Shown: positions 20,691-29,453 of the stretch, piece after piece
Numbering within the stretch: position 1 is the stretch's first letter
Layout of the letters: every line of letters starts with the position of its first letter
Source of the DNA: Xylocopa sonorina
Lineage: Eukaryota; Arthropoda; Insecta; Hymenoptera; Apidae
NCBI RefSeq assembly: GCF_050948175.1
Contig: NW_027490118.1
Coordinates: 496,001-560,000 of the forward strand
Length of the DNA stretch: 64,000 nt
Direction: 5' to 3'
The notes under the pieces: generated by a model
What the model was told of the DNA's origin: nothing
Databases searched by the model: none
The model's input: only the letters and a program-made list of their open reading frames with translations
Position numbers and translations under genes: made by a program

Positions 20691-21599
20691 CAGCCACAGT
20701 ATACAATAGCGAAACTCTCTGTCGGCACCTTTGATGTCGGTGTACCATAAAATTGAGTGCGCATGCGCGACAGAAGAATCCAAATCGCAGTGCCACCTGG
20801 ATTTCAATCTCACTTGCATTTTTTACTCTCTATCTGCCCAACTTATCTTTACGTTTAGTTAATCAAAATTTAATAAAAATAATAAATCTATTATTTCTAA
20901 TAGACTGAAAAACAAGGAAAGAAAGCAAAAATCGAAAAAATATAAATGCACATGTTACTATGACTATAAAAATGTAAGAACATAAATATTATACAAGATA
21001 AACAATAGAAAATATAATGAAAAATACAAAAGATATATTATATATTGTATATTTTATTTTAAAATTTATTTATTAATTATACCTATGTATACAAATATAT
21101 CGGTAACAAACATATAATATCTTAAAAGTAAAGGTTTCATTAATGAAAAAGACGAAAATATCATATTTTTAATAAAAATATACTTTTTATTAAAGTAGGG
21201 ATATATATATTGCAACCTATTTTTCATTTCTTCCAACTCCTTTCTTGTTTCATATTTCAGCTACTCGATCCACCTCAATACTAACCAAAAAAGGAGACAG
21301 AAAACAAAAAATAAAATTGCTTTTTCTCCTAAAATCTTCGAAATAGCTTGAACGTGCTTCAACGCTTTCAAGCAGCTTTCAACAGATATTGAATTTTCTC
21401 CAAATTCAGCTTCAGGTTTGGTTAGATATTCAATCGTCTTTTTGTTTGCTAAGAAAGAGAGAGAGAAAGAAAAACTAAAGAGCAAGTGAGGCAGAAGTTC
21501 AGATGGCACTGCGATTCGGATGCTTGTTTCGCGCATGCGCATTAAATTTTGTAACACATAAAATCGTGCCAGTTGCGCTACTGTATACTGTGATACAGC
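20688..21599. mobile_element. Non-autonomous TIR element (898 bp) inside LINE A1
   Basis: Element 20695-21592, flanked by ATACAGC at 20688-20694 and 21593-21599 (7-bp target duplication, possibly 8 with one mismatch). Ends: CACAGTATACAATAGCGAAACT (left) and, in reverse complement, CACAGTATACAGTAGCGCAACT (right). The inverted similarity extends ~110 bp inward through TGCGCATGCGCGA and AATCGCAGTGCCA. The interior is AT-rich, with no transposase. LINE A2 has the uninterrupted site (CAGCGTACAGCTGT near 38895). The superfamily is uncertain; a 7-8 bp duplication leaves hAT-like or related groups open. Confidence 0.88.
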
Positions 21600-22093
21600 T
21601 GTGCCGTTCTCGCCGCGTCGGTTGTGCGTCGACGCCTCGCCCGAGTGTACTGGCGGCGAGCGACCCCGCAATCAGTGCGGAGACGCTGTATTGCGTCGCT
21701 TCACCAGTGTGCCGGGCGGCGGGGCGGATTGGCGCGGACACGTGGCATCGCCACGTCGTAAACAGATGACATGATGTCCGCAAGACAATCCGCCTCCGCG
21801 TTCACATCCACTGGCCCAGCCAGAACGCCCGGCCAGGCCACTGCGAGAACGGCCGCCATCAGGGCATCCTCATCCATGCCCCTCAGGGCCCACCTCCTCT
21901 GGCGGTGGGCTAATGGGCGGGTCGGGGGAGGCGTGGAGACCTCTATGCGTATGTACGTGTGATCAGAGAGAGTTTCTACGTCGTCGACCCGCCACCCCGA
22001 CACACGGCGCGCGGCCAGGGCATTGGCGAAAGATAGATCTACGATACTTTCGCCCTGGAACCGCACGCACGTGCTGGTCGAGCCCCGGTTTAA
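21600..22093 (-). pseudogene. LINE A1 ORF2: endonuclease domain, C-terminal part
   Basis: The piece at 21701-22066 reads ESIVDLSFANALAARRVSGWRV, then ETLSDHTYIRIEV, the end of an APE-type endonuclease with the catalytic SDH box, as in R1-clade LINEs. Copy A2 (38832-39413) has the same region uninterrupted. The sequence LNRGS just upstream is cut by B1 and resumes at 28590. Confidence 0.85.
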
Positions 22094-22108
22094 CAGCCGG
22101 AGACCCAG
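22094..22108 (+). repeat. 15-bp target-site duplication of LINE B1 (left copy)
   Basis: CAGCCGGAGACCCAG, identical to 28575-28589. Removing 22109-28589 rejoins the A1 endonuclease reading. Confidence 0.93.
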
Positions 22109-22481
22109 ATTAGCACGGAGCGGTGACTGTGCATGCCGCTGAGGAGCGGCGACCCCACGTTCCGAGCTGGGAAGCGATCGGCCAGGTCGGTGTATGGGAC
22201 TCCCGACTGGTGGGTAGTGGTGAAAATTTCTGTAGTAGTGGGCTCTTGGTGCCCTGATAAAATATCCCCGGCATCCAAAACCCGTGCGGCTAGTGGGACC
22301 TCGAGCAATACGGATAGAACATCGAAAAAACGAAGGATCGAAGTTCGAAAATCGAGAATCTAGAAATAGATAGAAATTAGAGGTCGAAAGTCTAGAATAA
22401 AATTATTTAATTCTTATCCAAAGACTTTCTCGAAGGCAACGTGCCGCTGGCACTTGGGGAGTACCCCAGGTACCTGCGACT

Positions 22482-22993
22482 CGCCTCAGGGGCCACGACT
22501 CGACATTTGTCGGGTCGTGGTATCGGGTTTGACGCACCCGGGGCACCCAGTCAACCGGGCCAAGCCTGGCCCGAGGCGTCGACGACGCCCGTGCGGGGTG
22601 GACCGTTTGGTCGTGCCCCACGTATTTGCACGGGCGTCGTCCGGGGGGCGCGGTCGGCACATTTGGGGAAATGTGCCGGCCATTGCACGCGTCCCCCGGG
22701 ACGGGAGCGGTGGCTGAGTGACCCAGCCATCGCTCATTCCTCGGATGGGGGAGTGTGTATCGTCGACCACACTCCCCTCCGGGAAGGGGGTCCTCCCAGT
22801 CACCATGGAGGGCCCCGGCGCGGGAGGGGACCGGACGCGTTCGTCCAGAGTTCCCGGTCCCCTCCCCGCAGCGCCGAGGACGGTCACCGTGGGGTTTTAG
22901 CCGGTAAGAGTCCGGCATACCCCCGGAGTTCCCCAGCTCCGGGGGATCCATGAGGATTTCCCCACGTTAAAAAAAAAAAAAAAAAAAAAAAAA
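22482..22993 (+). mobile_element. 5'-truncated LINE copy A3 inside B1's 5' region
   Basis: Only the 3' UTR end of family A plus a ~24-base poly(A) (about 22970-22993). Flanked by the 13-bp direct repeat GGTACCTGCGACT at 22469-22481 and 22994-23006. The body matches the reverse complement of about 17974-18450. The intact long tail and perfect duplication indicate a recent, dead-on-arrival insertion. Confidence 0.93.
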
Positions 22994-23006
22994 GGTACCT
23001 GCGACT

Positions 23007-24492
23007 ATTTTTATGACCTGCAAAAAACGGGACCGGTAGTGGACGGTCCCGAAGCAAATATTTTGGAAGGTAATATTCTCGAACATACAAATATTATCCA
23101 AGTAAATATCTTGCAAGTAAATATTCTCGACGGCTAAATCGCTACTGGAAATAACACCTGCCACGCGAGGTCCCGGCTCGAAATTAGATGTTTGGGAACT
23201 ACCGGCGATCTCTGGCCGACCTGCCTACTCGCTTCCCAAGGTAAACGTGCACATATGACCTGGCTCGCATTTGCCTGAGATATACCAAATAAAGGGGTCT
23301 CGAACGAACCAAGCGGCCGTAATACGTATCCTACAGGCGGTTAACCACGCAGTTGACCCTCGCAAGGGCCCCAATCGACCGGCCGAATATTTTTAAGTAT
23401 TTTCCATAGATATTTTTCAATTTTTGACGGACGACCAGCGGATACCCAATTTCGAATACGAGACCCCGAATTCCCGTCCACGGACAGCCCACTTTCGTTA
23501 AGACTCTCGATAACTCGTCCCGAAATACCATCGGAACGAGGAATCAACCACGTGTACCCTCTGCTGCGCTCACAGTAGGAACGAGGTACACAAAACACAC
23601 ACACTTACATACGAAGACAAACATCCATGTAACGAGGCCCCTGCGAGTGTCCTGATTCAAACAGAACCGCGGCCTCCACCGGTGTCTCTTGCGAGAGTCT
23701 AAGCATGAGCTGGACCACGGCTTCCCGCGGAAGCGCAGGTGTATGCATGGCCGGACCGCGGCTCTCCGGAGATAACGAGATTTGCGTGAGTCCAAAACCT
23801 TACAGGAACATCACCGCGATTTCCTCCGGGGAGCTCTGGCGTGAGTCCTGTTATGTGCTAGCCTGCAACTTCCAGAGGAGGCTCCCGCGAGTGTTAAAAA
23901 ATTGCCACACTGCGGCCATCGACGAGGCTCTTGCGTGGGTTCTGTCAAACAGGACCGCGGTCCCGAAATAAAAATATACGAGTCCCAAAAAAGACTTAAG
24001 TAGAAAAACTTAAGTAAAACGTACACATACAGGTGAATAGCTCGAAACTAGTCATCGCAAGGGTCCCAGGTACCTGCCGAACGCCGTAAAGGGTGCCACA
24101 GGCAGACCAGGGATACCCTAGTTCGATGTTGGGACTCGAAAATCGTCGGCGGGCGATCTACAACACATTAAAATACTACACACGTATATCCTCGGCAACG
24201 TTCGCTGCAGAAAGGATATATCTCACACACACAAACAGGAACATAAAACAGAAGCGGCTCTAGCCTGCGTCTCCCTTGCGTATTAACCGGAAAATCGGAA
24301 AATCGGAAAGCCGGAGACCGCGGCTCGGGCAGGACAGCGCCGGTGCGCGCTGATGAGGAGCGACGACCCCACCCCTCAGAAACGTAAGAAAGCACCACGA
24401 GACAGAGCGGCGTCCGACGCGCGCCGATGGGAATCGACGACCCCACCTTTACTCGAAGTACGAAGCGTTAACCCCCCTTTTCTCGAAAAATC
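23007..24492 (+). other. B1 5' untranslated region
   Basis: No sense ORF of note. Contains a degenerate ~48-bp tandem repeat (23630-23975) and, near the ORF start, two related boxes: GATGAGGAGCGACGACCCCA (about 24350) and GATGGGAATCGACGACCCCA (about 24425). A third relative, CTGAGGAGCGGCGACCCCAC (about 22138), lies close to the element's 5' terminus. An internal promoter is expected here for a LINE, but no motif proves one. Confidence 0.6.
23630..23975 (+). repeat. Degenerate ~48-bp tandem repeat in the B1 5' region
   Basis: Around seven diverged units. Each combines a TTGCGTGAGTCCT-like box, a CAAACAGGACCGCGG-like box and a CATCGACGAGGCTC-like box. The clearest occurrences are near 23640, 23690, 23785, 23840, 23890 and 23930. 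Confidence 0.6.
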
Positions 24493-27400
24493 ATGATGGC
24501 CACATCCGGTTCTAAATATTCCGGAGGTAAAATAGCCCTCCGTTCGGATCTCCGGGTGAGGGCAGGACTGGGTGAGGTCATCGTGGCGATGAATAGGTCA
24601 AGGCGGGCGAAAAATCTTCGGCCCGTAACCTCGTCCCCTGGTGTTGGCCCCATTGTCGAGCAGCATAGCCGCCCGGTAACGCGTTCGATGATGGCCACCC
24701 TCAGGCCTCATCGCCATGCCGCGGCCGGGTGTGCTCCTGCGAACACGACTTTGGCGCAGTCTCAAGGTTACAGCCTTCGCGCTGTCCAAGTCCGCCTAAT
24801 TAGATGCGACGAGGGACTCAGGTCGGATTCGGAATCTCCGGCTGAATCCAAAGTAGAAAACCGCGAAATCGAAGAAATAAACGCGAATATTAGCCCCGCG
24901 ACCCAATCCAACCCCATCGCAACCGCGACCGCGACCGCAACCGTACCGACGTCGACGCAGACGTCCGCGTCCGTAATTGCGTCCACGAGAATTAGAATCC
25001 TACAGCTGAATATGCAGCATTCAGCTACAGTATCAGGAGAGGTGCATCAGCTCGTAGCCCAGAAGCGTTTAGACGTCCTGCTATTGCAGGAACCATGCGT
25101 TAGAACGCTGGGCTCGAGCCACACCGTGAGCGGTTTAGGAATCGGAACGAAGGTGGCGGTCGTCGGCTCACAATACCCGTGGGCGGCGGCCGCCGTTTGC
25201 AACCCTCGATTCGAAATGGTTTTCGTCTCGCAGCTTAGCACCCCGCACGGAGGTGCTGGCGCGGAGGTGCTGGCGCCCGGCTTCTCGGTATACGCCGTGT
25301 CATGCTACTTCCAGTTTAGCGACGATATCGAGGGGCACCTCAGGCACCTCGAAGTGGTGTTTCGTTCCCTGAGGGGGAAGAGGCTTTTAGTTTCGCTAGA
25401 TGCCAACGCTCGGTCGTCACTCTGGGGGCCGCAGAGCACAGACGATAGAGGAGCTCAATTCGAGGAGCTCATTCGAGCGTTCAGCATGGAAGTTGTGAAC
25501 GATGTTAAACAGCCGCTTACCTACTGGTCGACCAGGGGTTCGTCTTTTATCGATGTTACCCTGGCGTCGCCATCCATGCTCCCCTTTGTTCGGGGCTGGA
25601 GGGTCAGGAGTGGCTGGGTAAACAGCGATCATAACGCCATAGATATCGGGCTAAGAGTACGGAGAGCCGAAGCGGCGGGACGGGGCGAAGCGAGCACTCG
25701 GTTTGACACTCGTCGGGCCGATTGGGAGTTCTTCTCCGAACGCCTGGCCGATCAATCTAGATCGAGGCTCGAAATCTTAAGGCTCGGATCTATGGCAGAA
25801 GTCGAAAGGATGGCGGAAACGCTCACAGAAGTCATCTCCGATGCCTATGCCGCGTCAATGCCACGGAAAAGAATTTTTAGAAAGTCCAACCCGTGGTGGA
25901 CCCGCGAACTTACGAAATTAAAGAAGTCCGTGTACCGTCTACGTCGCGCCCACCAGGAGGAAAGAGACGAAACCGCTCGCCATGAAAAACTACGAAAGTA
26001 TCGCACTTTGCGAGAATATAGTAAGAAGGTGAAGCGGACGAAACTCGAAAGCTGGCAGCGATTTGTAACGTCGAACGGGAACTCGGGGCCCTGGAGTCTC
26101 GTATATAAACTCCAGGCGAATAAACTCCGAGTCGCGAGAGTACCCAGTACCCTCCGGCGTGGTAGCGAAACAACATATGATAGCCGCGAAACCACCAGCT
26201 TGCTCCTGAGGGCCCACATTCCAGACGACCGGGAAGTAGAAGACACGCCGGCGCAGCGTGAAATTAGGGAGGGTGCACGCATCGCACCCGACACTCCCGA
26301 CGCTGCTCCCTTCACGGAAGCGGAAGTTGCGAGTGCAGTTAGGACATTCAATAATAAAAAGGCACCAGGACTCGACCACATCGAGGTCAGCGTGCTGAAG
26401 GCCACTGTTAGAGTCATCCCCGGTGAAATTACACGACTTCTCAACGGATGCCTTCGATGGGACGTCTTTCCCTCCTCCTGGAAAGAGGGCTCCCTTCGAG
26501 TTCTCCTGAAGGGTGAAAAGAAGGACGAGAAGGATCCAAAATTCTACCGCCTGATTTGCCTCCTCCCGGTTATAGGGAAACTTTTCGAAAAGCTTCTCAA
26601 GAAGCGTTTATACCAGACGTCGTTGGCTCCCGGGGGGATCTCCGATCGGCAGTACAGGTTCACGCCCGGGAAGTCGACGGAGGACGCGGTCGTGGATGCC
26701 TCTGAGCATCGACATGTCGTGGCGTTGCTTTTCGACATCTCTGGAGCTTTCGACAACGTCTGGTGGCCACTAGTCTTAGAATCTCTAAAGAAACGCGACT
26801 GCCCTCGGAACGTTTTCGGGGTGATGTCACATTACTTCGACGGCCGACGGGTCAGTATCGCCATAGGTTCCGAATGGGTTTCGAAGCCAGGGTTTCGAAG
26901 ACGACGAGGGGGTGCCCACAAGGCTCCGTACTCGGCCCTGCTTGCTGGAGCCTTATGTTCGACGATCTCCTGCGGTCACTCGAGACCACAGTTGAAAATT
27001 GGTTTGTCGCCTACGCGGACGATCTCATCGTTCTCGTGGGCAGAAATAGTGGACGAGAAATTGAGAATCAAGGCCAACAAGTCGTTGACCAGATTCTCCA
27101 ATGGTGTAGCTCGGCTAAACTCGAAATCTCGGTCACAAAGACTGAGGCAACCGTACTCAAGAGTGGCTGGATCGAGAGGCCACTATTAGGTCGAAGAAGA
27201 GGTGCCCGACCCGATCGAAGACGCAAGGCCGTTCGGTCTTCCAAGACCGACCTTACCGGTAGACCGCCGACTATTCGAATAGGCGATAAAAATATAAAAT
27301 TTAAACCCGCGGTACGATATCTTGGCGTATACTTAGATGCAGGAATGTGCGTAAGAACCCACTGTAAATACCTATGCGACAAGGTCGGGTCGCTATTCGC

Positions 27401-28109
27401 GAAAATGAGTAGGCTGGCGAGGTGTTCGTGGGGGCTCCGCTTCGGCTCACCCTCCGACACTTACAAGGGAGTGTTCATCCCCATGGTGGCATATGCTTCC
27501 GCGGGATGGGCCGACTTGTGTATGGAGAGGGAGTTGAGGGTGCTAAGGTTCGCGCAGCGTCGCGCTCTGATCGCGGTTACCGGCGCTTATCGCCGGATAT
27601 CGTGGGAGGGTGCGTGCGTGGTGGCCGACGCGGCCCCCATCGACATCGTCGTCCAGCAGCATAGGGTCCTCTACAATCTTCGTAGAGGGAAAAACGCCAA
27701 GATCGGGGACACAGTCATTCAAAGCGGACTGGATGACGGTGTCAAAAGAGTAAAGGAAGAGGCGACGAACATGTGGCAAACTTCGTGGACGAATTCCCAC
27801 AAGGGCCGCACAACGTTCGCCTTCTTTAAAGACGTCCGGGAGAGGCTGGCCGCCGGCTGGTTGAAGCCGAATCATAACACCACGCAGGTATTGTCGGGGT
27901 ACGGCAATTTTATGGCTCGCCTCTCGGCGTACACCGTTGTCGATGACCCGACATGTGTCTGTGGTGGCGCGGTGGACACGGTCGGCCACTTCCTCCTGGA
28001 ATGTCCGATTTTCGATCCGCAGAGGGAATCTCTGCGTTCTTTTGTCTCGGCGGATAAGTGGAATTGGCTGGAAGCGGCACAATATTTACTCCATCGTAGA
28101 TGTAAATAA
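24493..28109 (+). pseudogene. LINE B1 endonuclease-reverse transcriptase ORF (one frameshift)
   Basis: Starts at ATG 24493. After ~165 residues of low-complexity N-terminus comes an APE endonuclease: RILQLNMQHS, LLLQEPCVR, LLVSLDANARSSLWG, RGSSFIDVTLAS, NSDHNAI. RT follows: NNKKAPGLDHIE, PVIGKLFEKLL, ALLFDISGAFDNVWW (motif A Asp), CPQGSVLGPA (motif B), FVAYADDLIVLV near 27010 (motif C), then VRYLGVYLD. The C-terminus has CVCGGAVDTVGHFLLEC (CCHC). The frame changes near 26890, where GGGTTTCGAAG occurs twice 14 nt apart. The last ~25 residues present in B2 are missing. Otherwise the frame is open, so inactivation is recent. Confidence 0.92.
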
Positions 28110-28574
28110 AAATCGGAGACCGTACCTCCGTTCTTCGCTCCCCCCCCCCCCCCCCCCAAACTTGGAAACCGTTCACCCTGGCGTTGTCGGAGTGCCAGGG
28201 CAAGGCGGAGCGGCGCTGTAACCTTCGCAGTCAACCGTCCCCGTCGAGCGCTTTCCCTCCTTCGCGAGATTAGATTCGTTCATCAGGTAGGGAATTAGAC
28301 AAGGCCAGAGTGTGCGTGCACGCGAGCACGCAGTCAGTCCGCCTCCCCGAGGTCCCCGCGGATGCCCCGGCGGCCGAGCGGGACCACGGTCCCGATCGAG
28401 CACAGGGGTAACTGAAGGGCTCACACAGGGATCGCCGCGGCACTGCTGGGTTTTTCCTGTCCCGATCCAGAGGACGGGTATTCGTTGGCAAGTGGATGGG
28501 AAGCATATTCGCGTATGCCCTTGTGGCGTGGTAGCAGGCTCGCACCCCCTCCCGGGGCCGGGTTCAGAATACTC
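28110..28574 (+). other. LINE B1 3' UTR
   Basis: Matches the reverse complement of 60127-60600 (B2) with small indels. An 18-base poly-C run at 28140-28157 corresponds to 9 bases in B2 (60556-60564). Ends GGTTCAGAATACTC with no poly(A). Confidence 0.85.
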
Positions 28575-28672
28575 CAGCCGGAGACCCAGGCCAGCCGCCC
28601 AGTCCAACACCGAGTGACCCCTCTGGTCCGTCCTCGGGGAGTCCCACGCAGATGCGTGAGCATTGAAGTCCC
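28575..28672 (-). pseudogene. LINE A1 endonuclease fragment beyond B1
   Basis: On the minus strand reads GDFNAHASAWDSP then GHSVLDWAAGLGLRL, the APE endonuclease core with the catalytic Asp/Asn of GDFNAH. It begins with the right copy of the 15-bp duplication and ends abruptly near 28672, the 5' truncation point of A1. Confidence 0.85.
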
Positions 28673-29103
28673 CTTTCGAGGACTATATTTCCTCACCATT
28701 TAATTTTCCATTCCTGATGCAAATGACAGGCATTTACATTACTAATTCATCGTACTTACTTCATTCATGAAAAAATACTTACAAAATACATCATCTTTCG
28801 ACTGCATCAACTGAGATTGACTGTTGTAGCAGTCATTTCTCTCTGGATACTCTAATGTGTTGTTTTACAAAGCGAAAAAAACAACTAATATACTGTCTGG
28901 CATGGTAGTACTATTTTTTTTCCTTTTTTTCTAGACGTGTTACTCGACAATTTTACAAGTGCATGAGTTTGTACACTTCGTACTAAAGCTCTTCTTTTTT
29001 TTAATTCGTTAAAATATATACGACGGCTGTAACCGTCATTTGTGGATACATCGCCAAGAATCTGACAGCTATAGACGTCATTTACGTCAAATTTTAAAAG
29101 AAT
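28673..29103. other. Non-coding sequence
   Basis: AT-rich, no ORF. Contains two related boxes, GACGGCTGTAACCGTCATTT (29021) and GACAGCTATAGACGTCATTT (29068), that anticipate the TGACGTCA array further on. Confidence 0.5.
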
Positions 29104-29253
29104 AACCTAACCTAACCTAACCTCTCTTAGTAACATGGCATCTCTCCTATCATAATCCGAACTGACATCACATCATTTGAGCTCCGTCAAAGTGTTTAAA
29201 ACAACATTCCACAAACTTCAAAAAATAACCTAACCTAATCTAATCTCTGTTCG
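29104..29253 (-). repeat. CCTAA tracts
   Basis: Four perfect AACCT units at 29104-29123 and a second degenerate tract near 29227-29247. On the opposite strand these are TTAGG repeats. The opposite orientation (TTAGG) appears at 29434. Confidence 0.8.
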
Positions 29254-29290
29254 ATTATTCCTGATACTACTGTAACCTCCCTCTGACCGA

Positions 29291-29433
29291 AACCGGAAAT
29301 GACGTTATATCTTTAGCACGCCAAACGGAAGTGACGTCATTCTACCTGGGGGATCAACCGGAAATGACGTCATTCTCATTGATTAATTGTCCACCGGAAG
29401 TGACGTCATTCCTATTTATTTTCCACCGGAAGT
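29291..29433. promoter_or_regulatory. Array of ACCGGAA-TGACGTCA boxes
   Basis: Five units with starts near 29292, 29324, 29356, 29392 and 29425 (spacing ~32-36 bp): ACCGGAAATGACGTTA, AACGGAAGTGACGTCA, ACCGGAAATGACGTCA, ACCGGAAGTGACGTCA, ACCGGAAGTGG. TGACGTCA is the palindromic CRE/ATF site and CCGGAAGT an ETS-type core. The array lies 100-250 bp before ORF1 of LINE C1, where a 5' promoter would be expected. Function is inferred from motifs only. Confidence 0.6.
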
Positions 29434-29453
29434 GGTTAGGTTAGGTTAGGTTA
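29434..29453 (+). repeat. TTAGG tract next to LINE C1
   Basis: About four GGTTA units, immediately followed by three ATTACTTCAGG-type repeats (29451-29490) that lead into C1. Confidence 0.8.

Larger units (their letters stand above)
22109..28574 (+). mobile_element. R1-clade LINE, copy B1, inserted in LINE A1
   Basis: Bounded by the 15-bp duplication at 22094-22108 and 28575-28589. About 1.9 kb of 5' region (after subtracting the A3 insertion) precedes a single long endonuclease-RT ORF (24493-28109). I find no ORF1/gag in the 5' region. The 3' end is GGTTCAGAATACTC with no poly(A); the truncated copy B2 has the same 3' end. The clade call rests on the APE endonuclease, RT and C-terminal CCHC knuckle. 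The ORF is broken once by a 14-nt duplication. Confidence 0.9.
17965..28672 (-). mobile_element. R1-clade LINE, copy A1 (split by two nested insertions)
   Basis: Three pieces on the minus strand: 17965-20694 (tail, 3' UTR, RT), 21593-22108 (endonuclease part) and 28575-28672 (endonuclease part with GDFNAHA). The gaps are a TIR element (20695-21592) and LINE B1 (22109-28574). The pieces join in register when compared with copy A2 (36369-42640). The 5' end is truncated near 28672 within the endonuclease domain, so no ORF1 is present. The copy is inactive: 5'-truncated, frameshifted and twice interrupted. Confidence 0.9.

Noticed and set aside
24340..24385. Possible hammerhead ribozyme (CTGATGAG followed by a GAAA)
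   Set aside because: TGAGG can pair with CCTCA, but an extra A separates the helix from GAAA and the third helix with a cleavage site is not apparent. The box seems to be part of the recurrent B1 5' motif instead.
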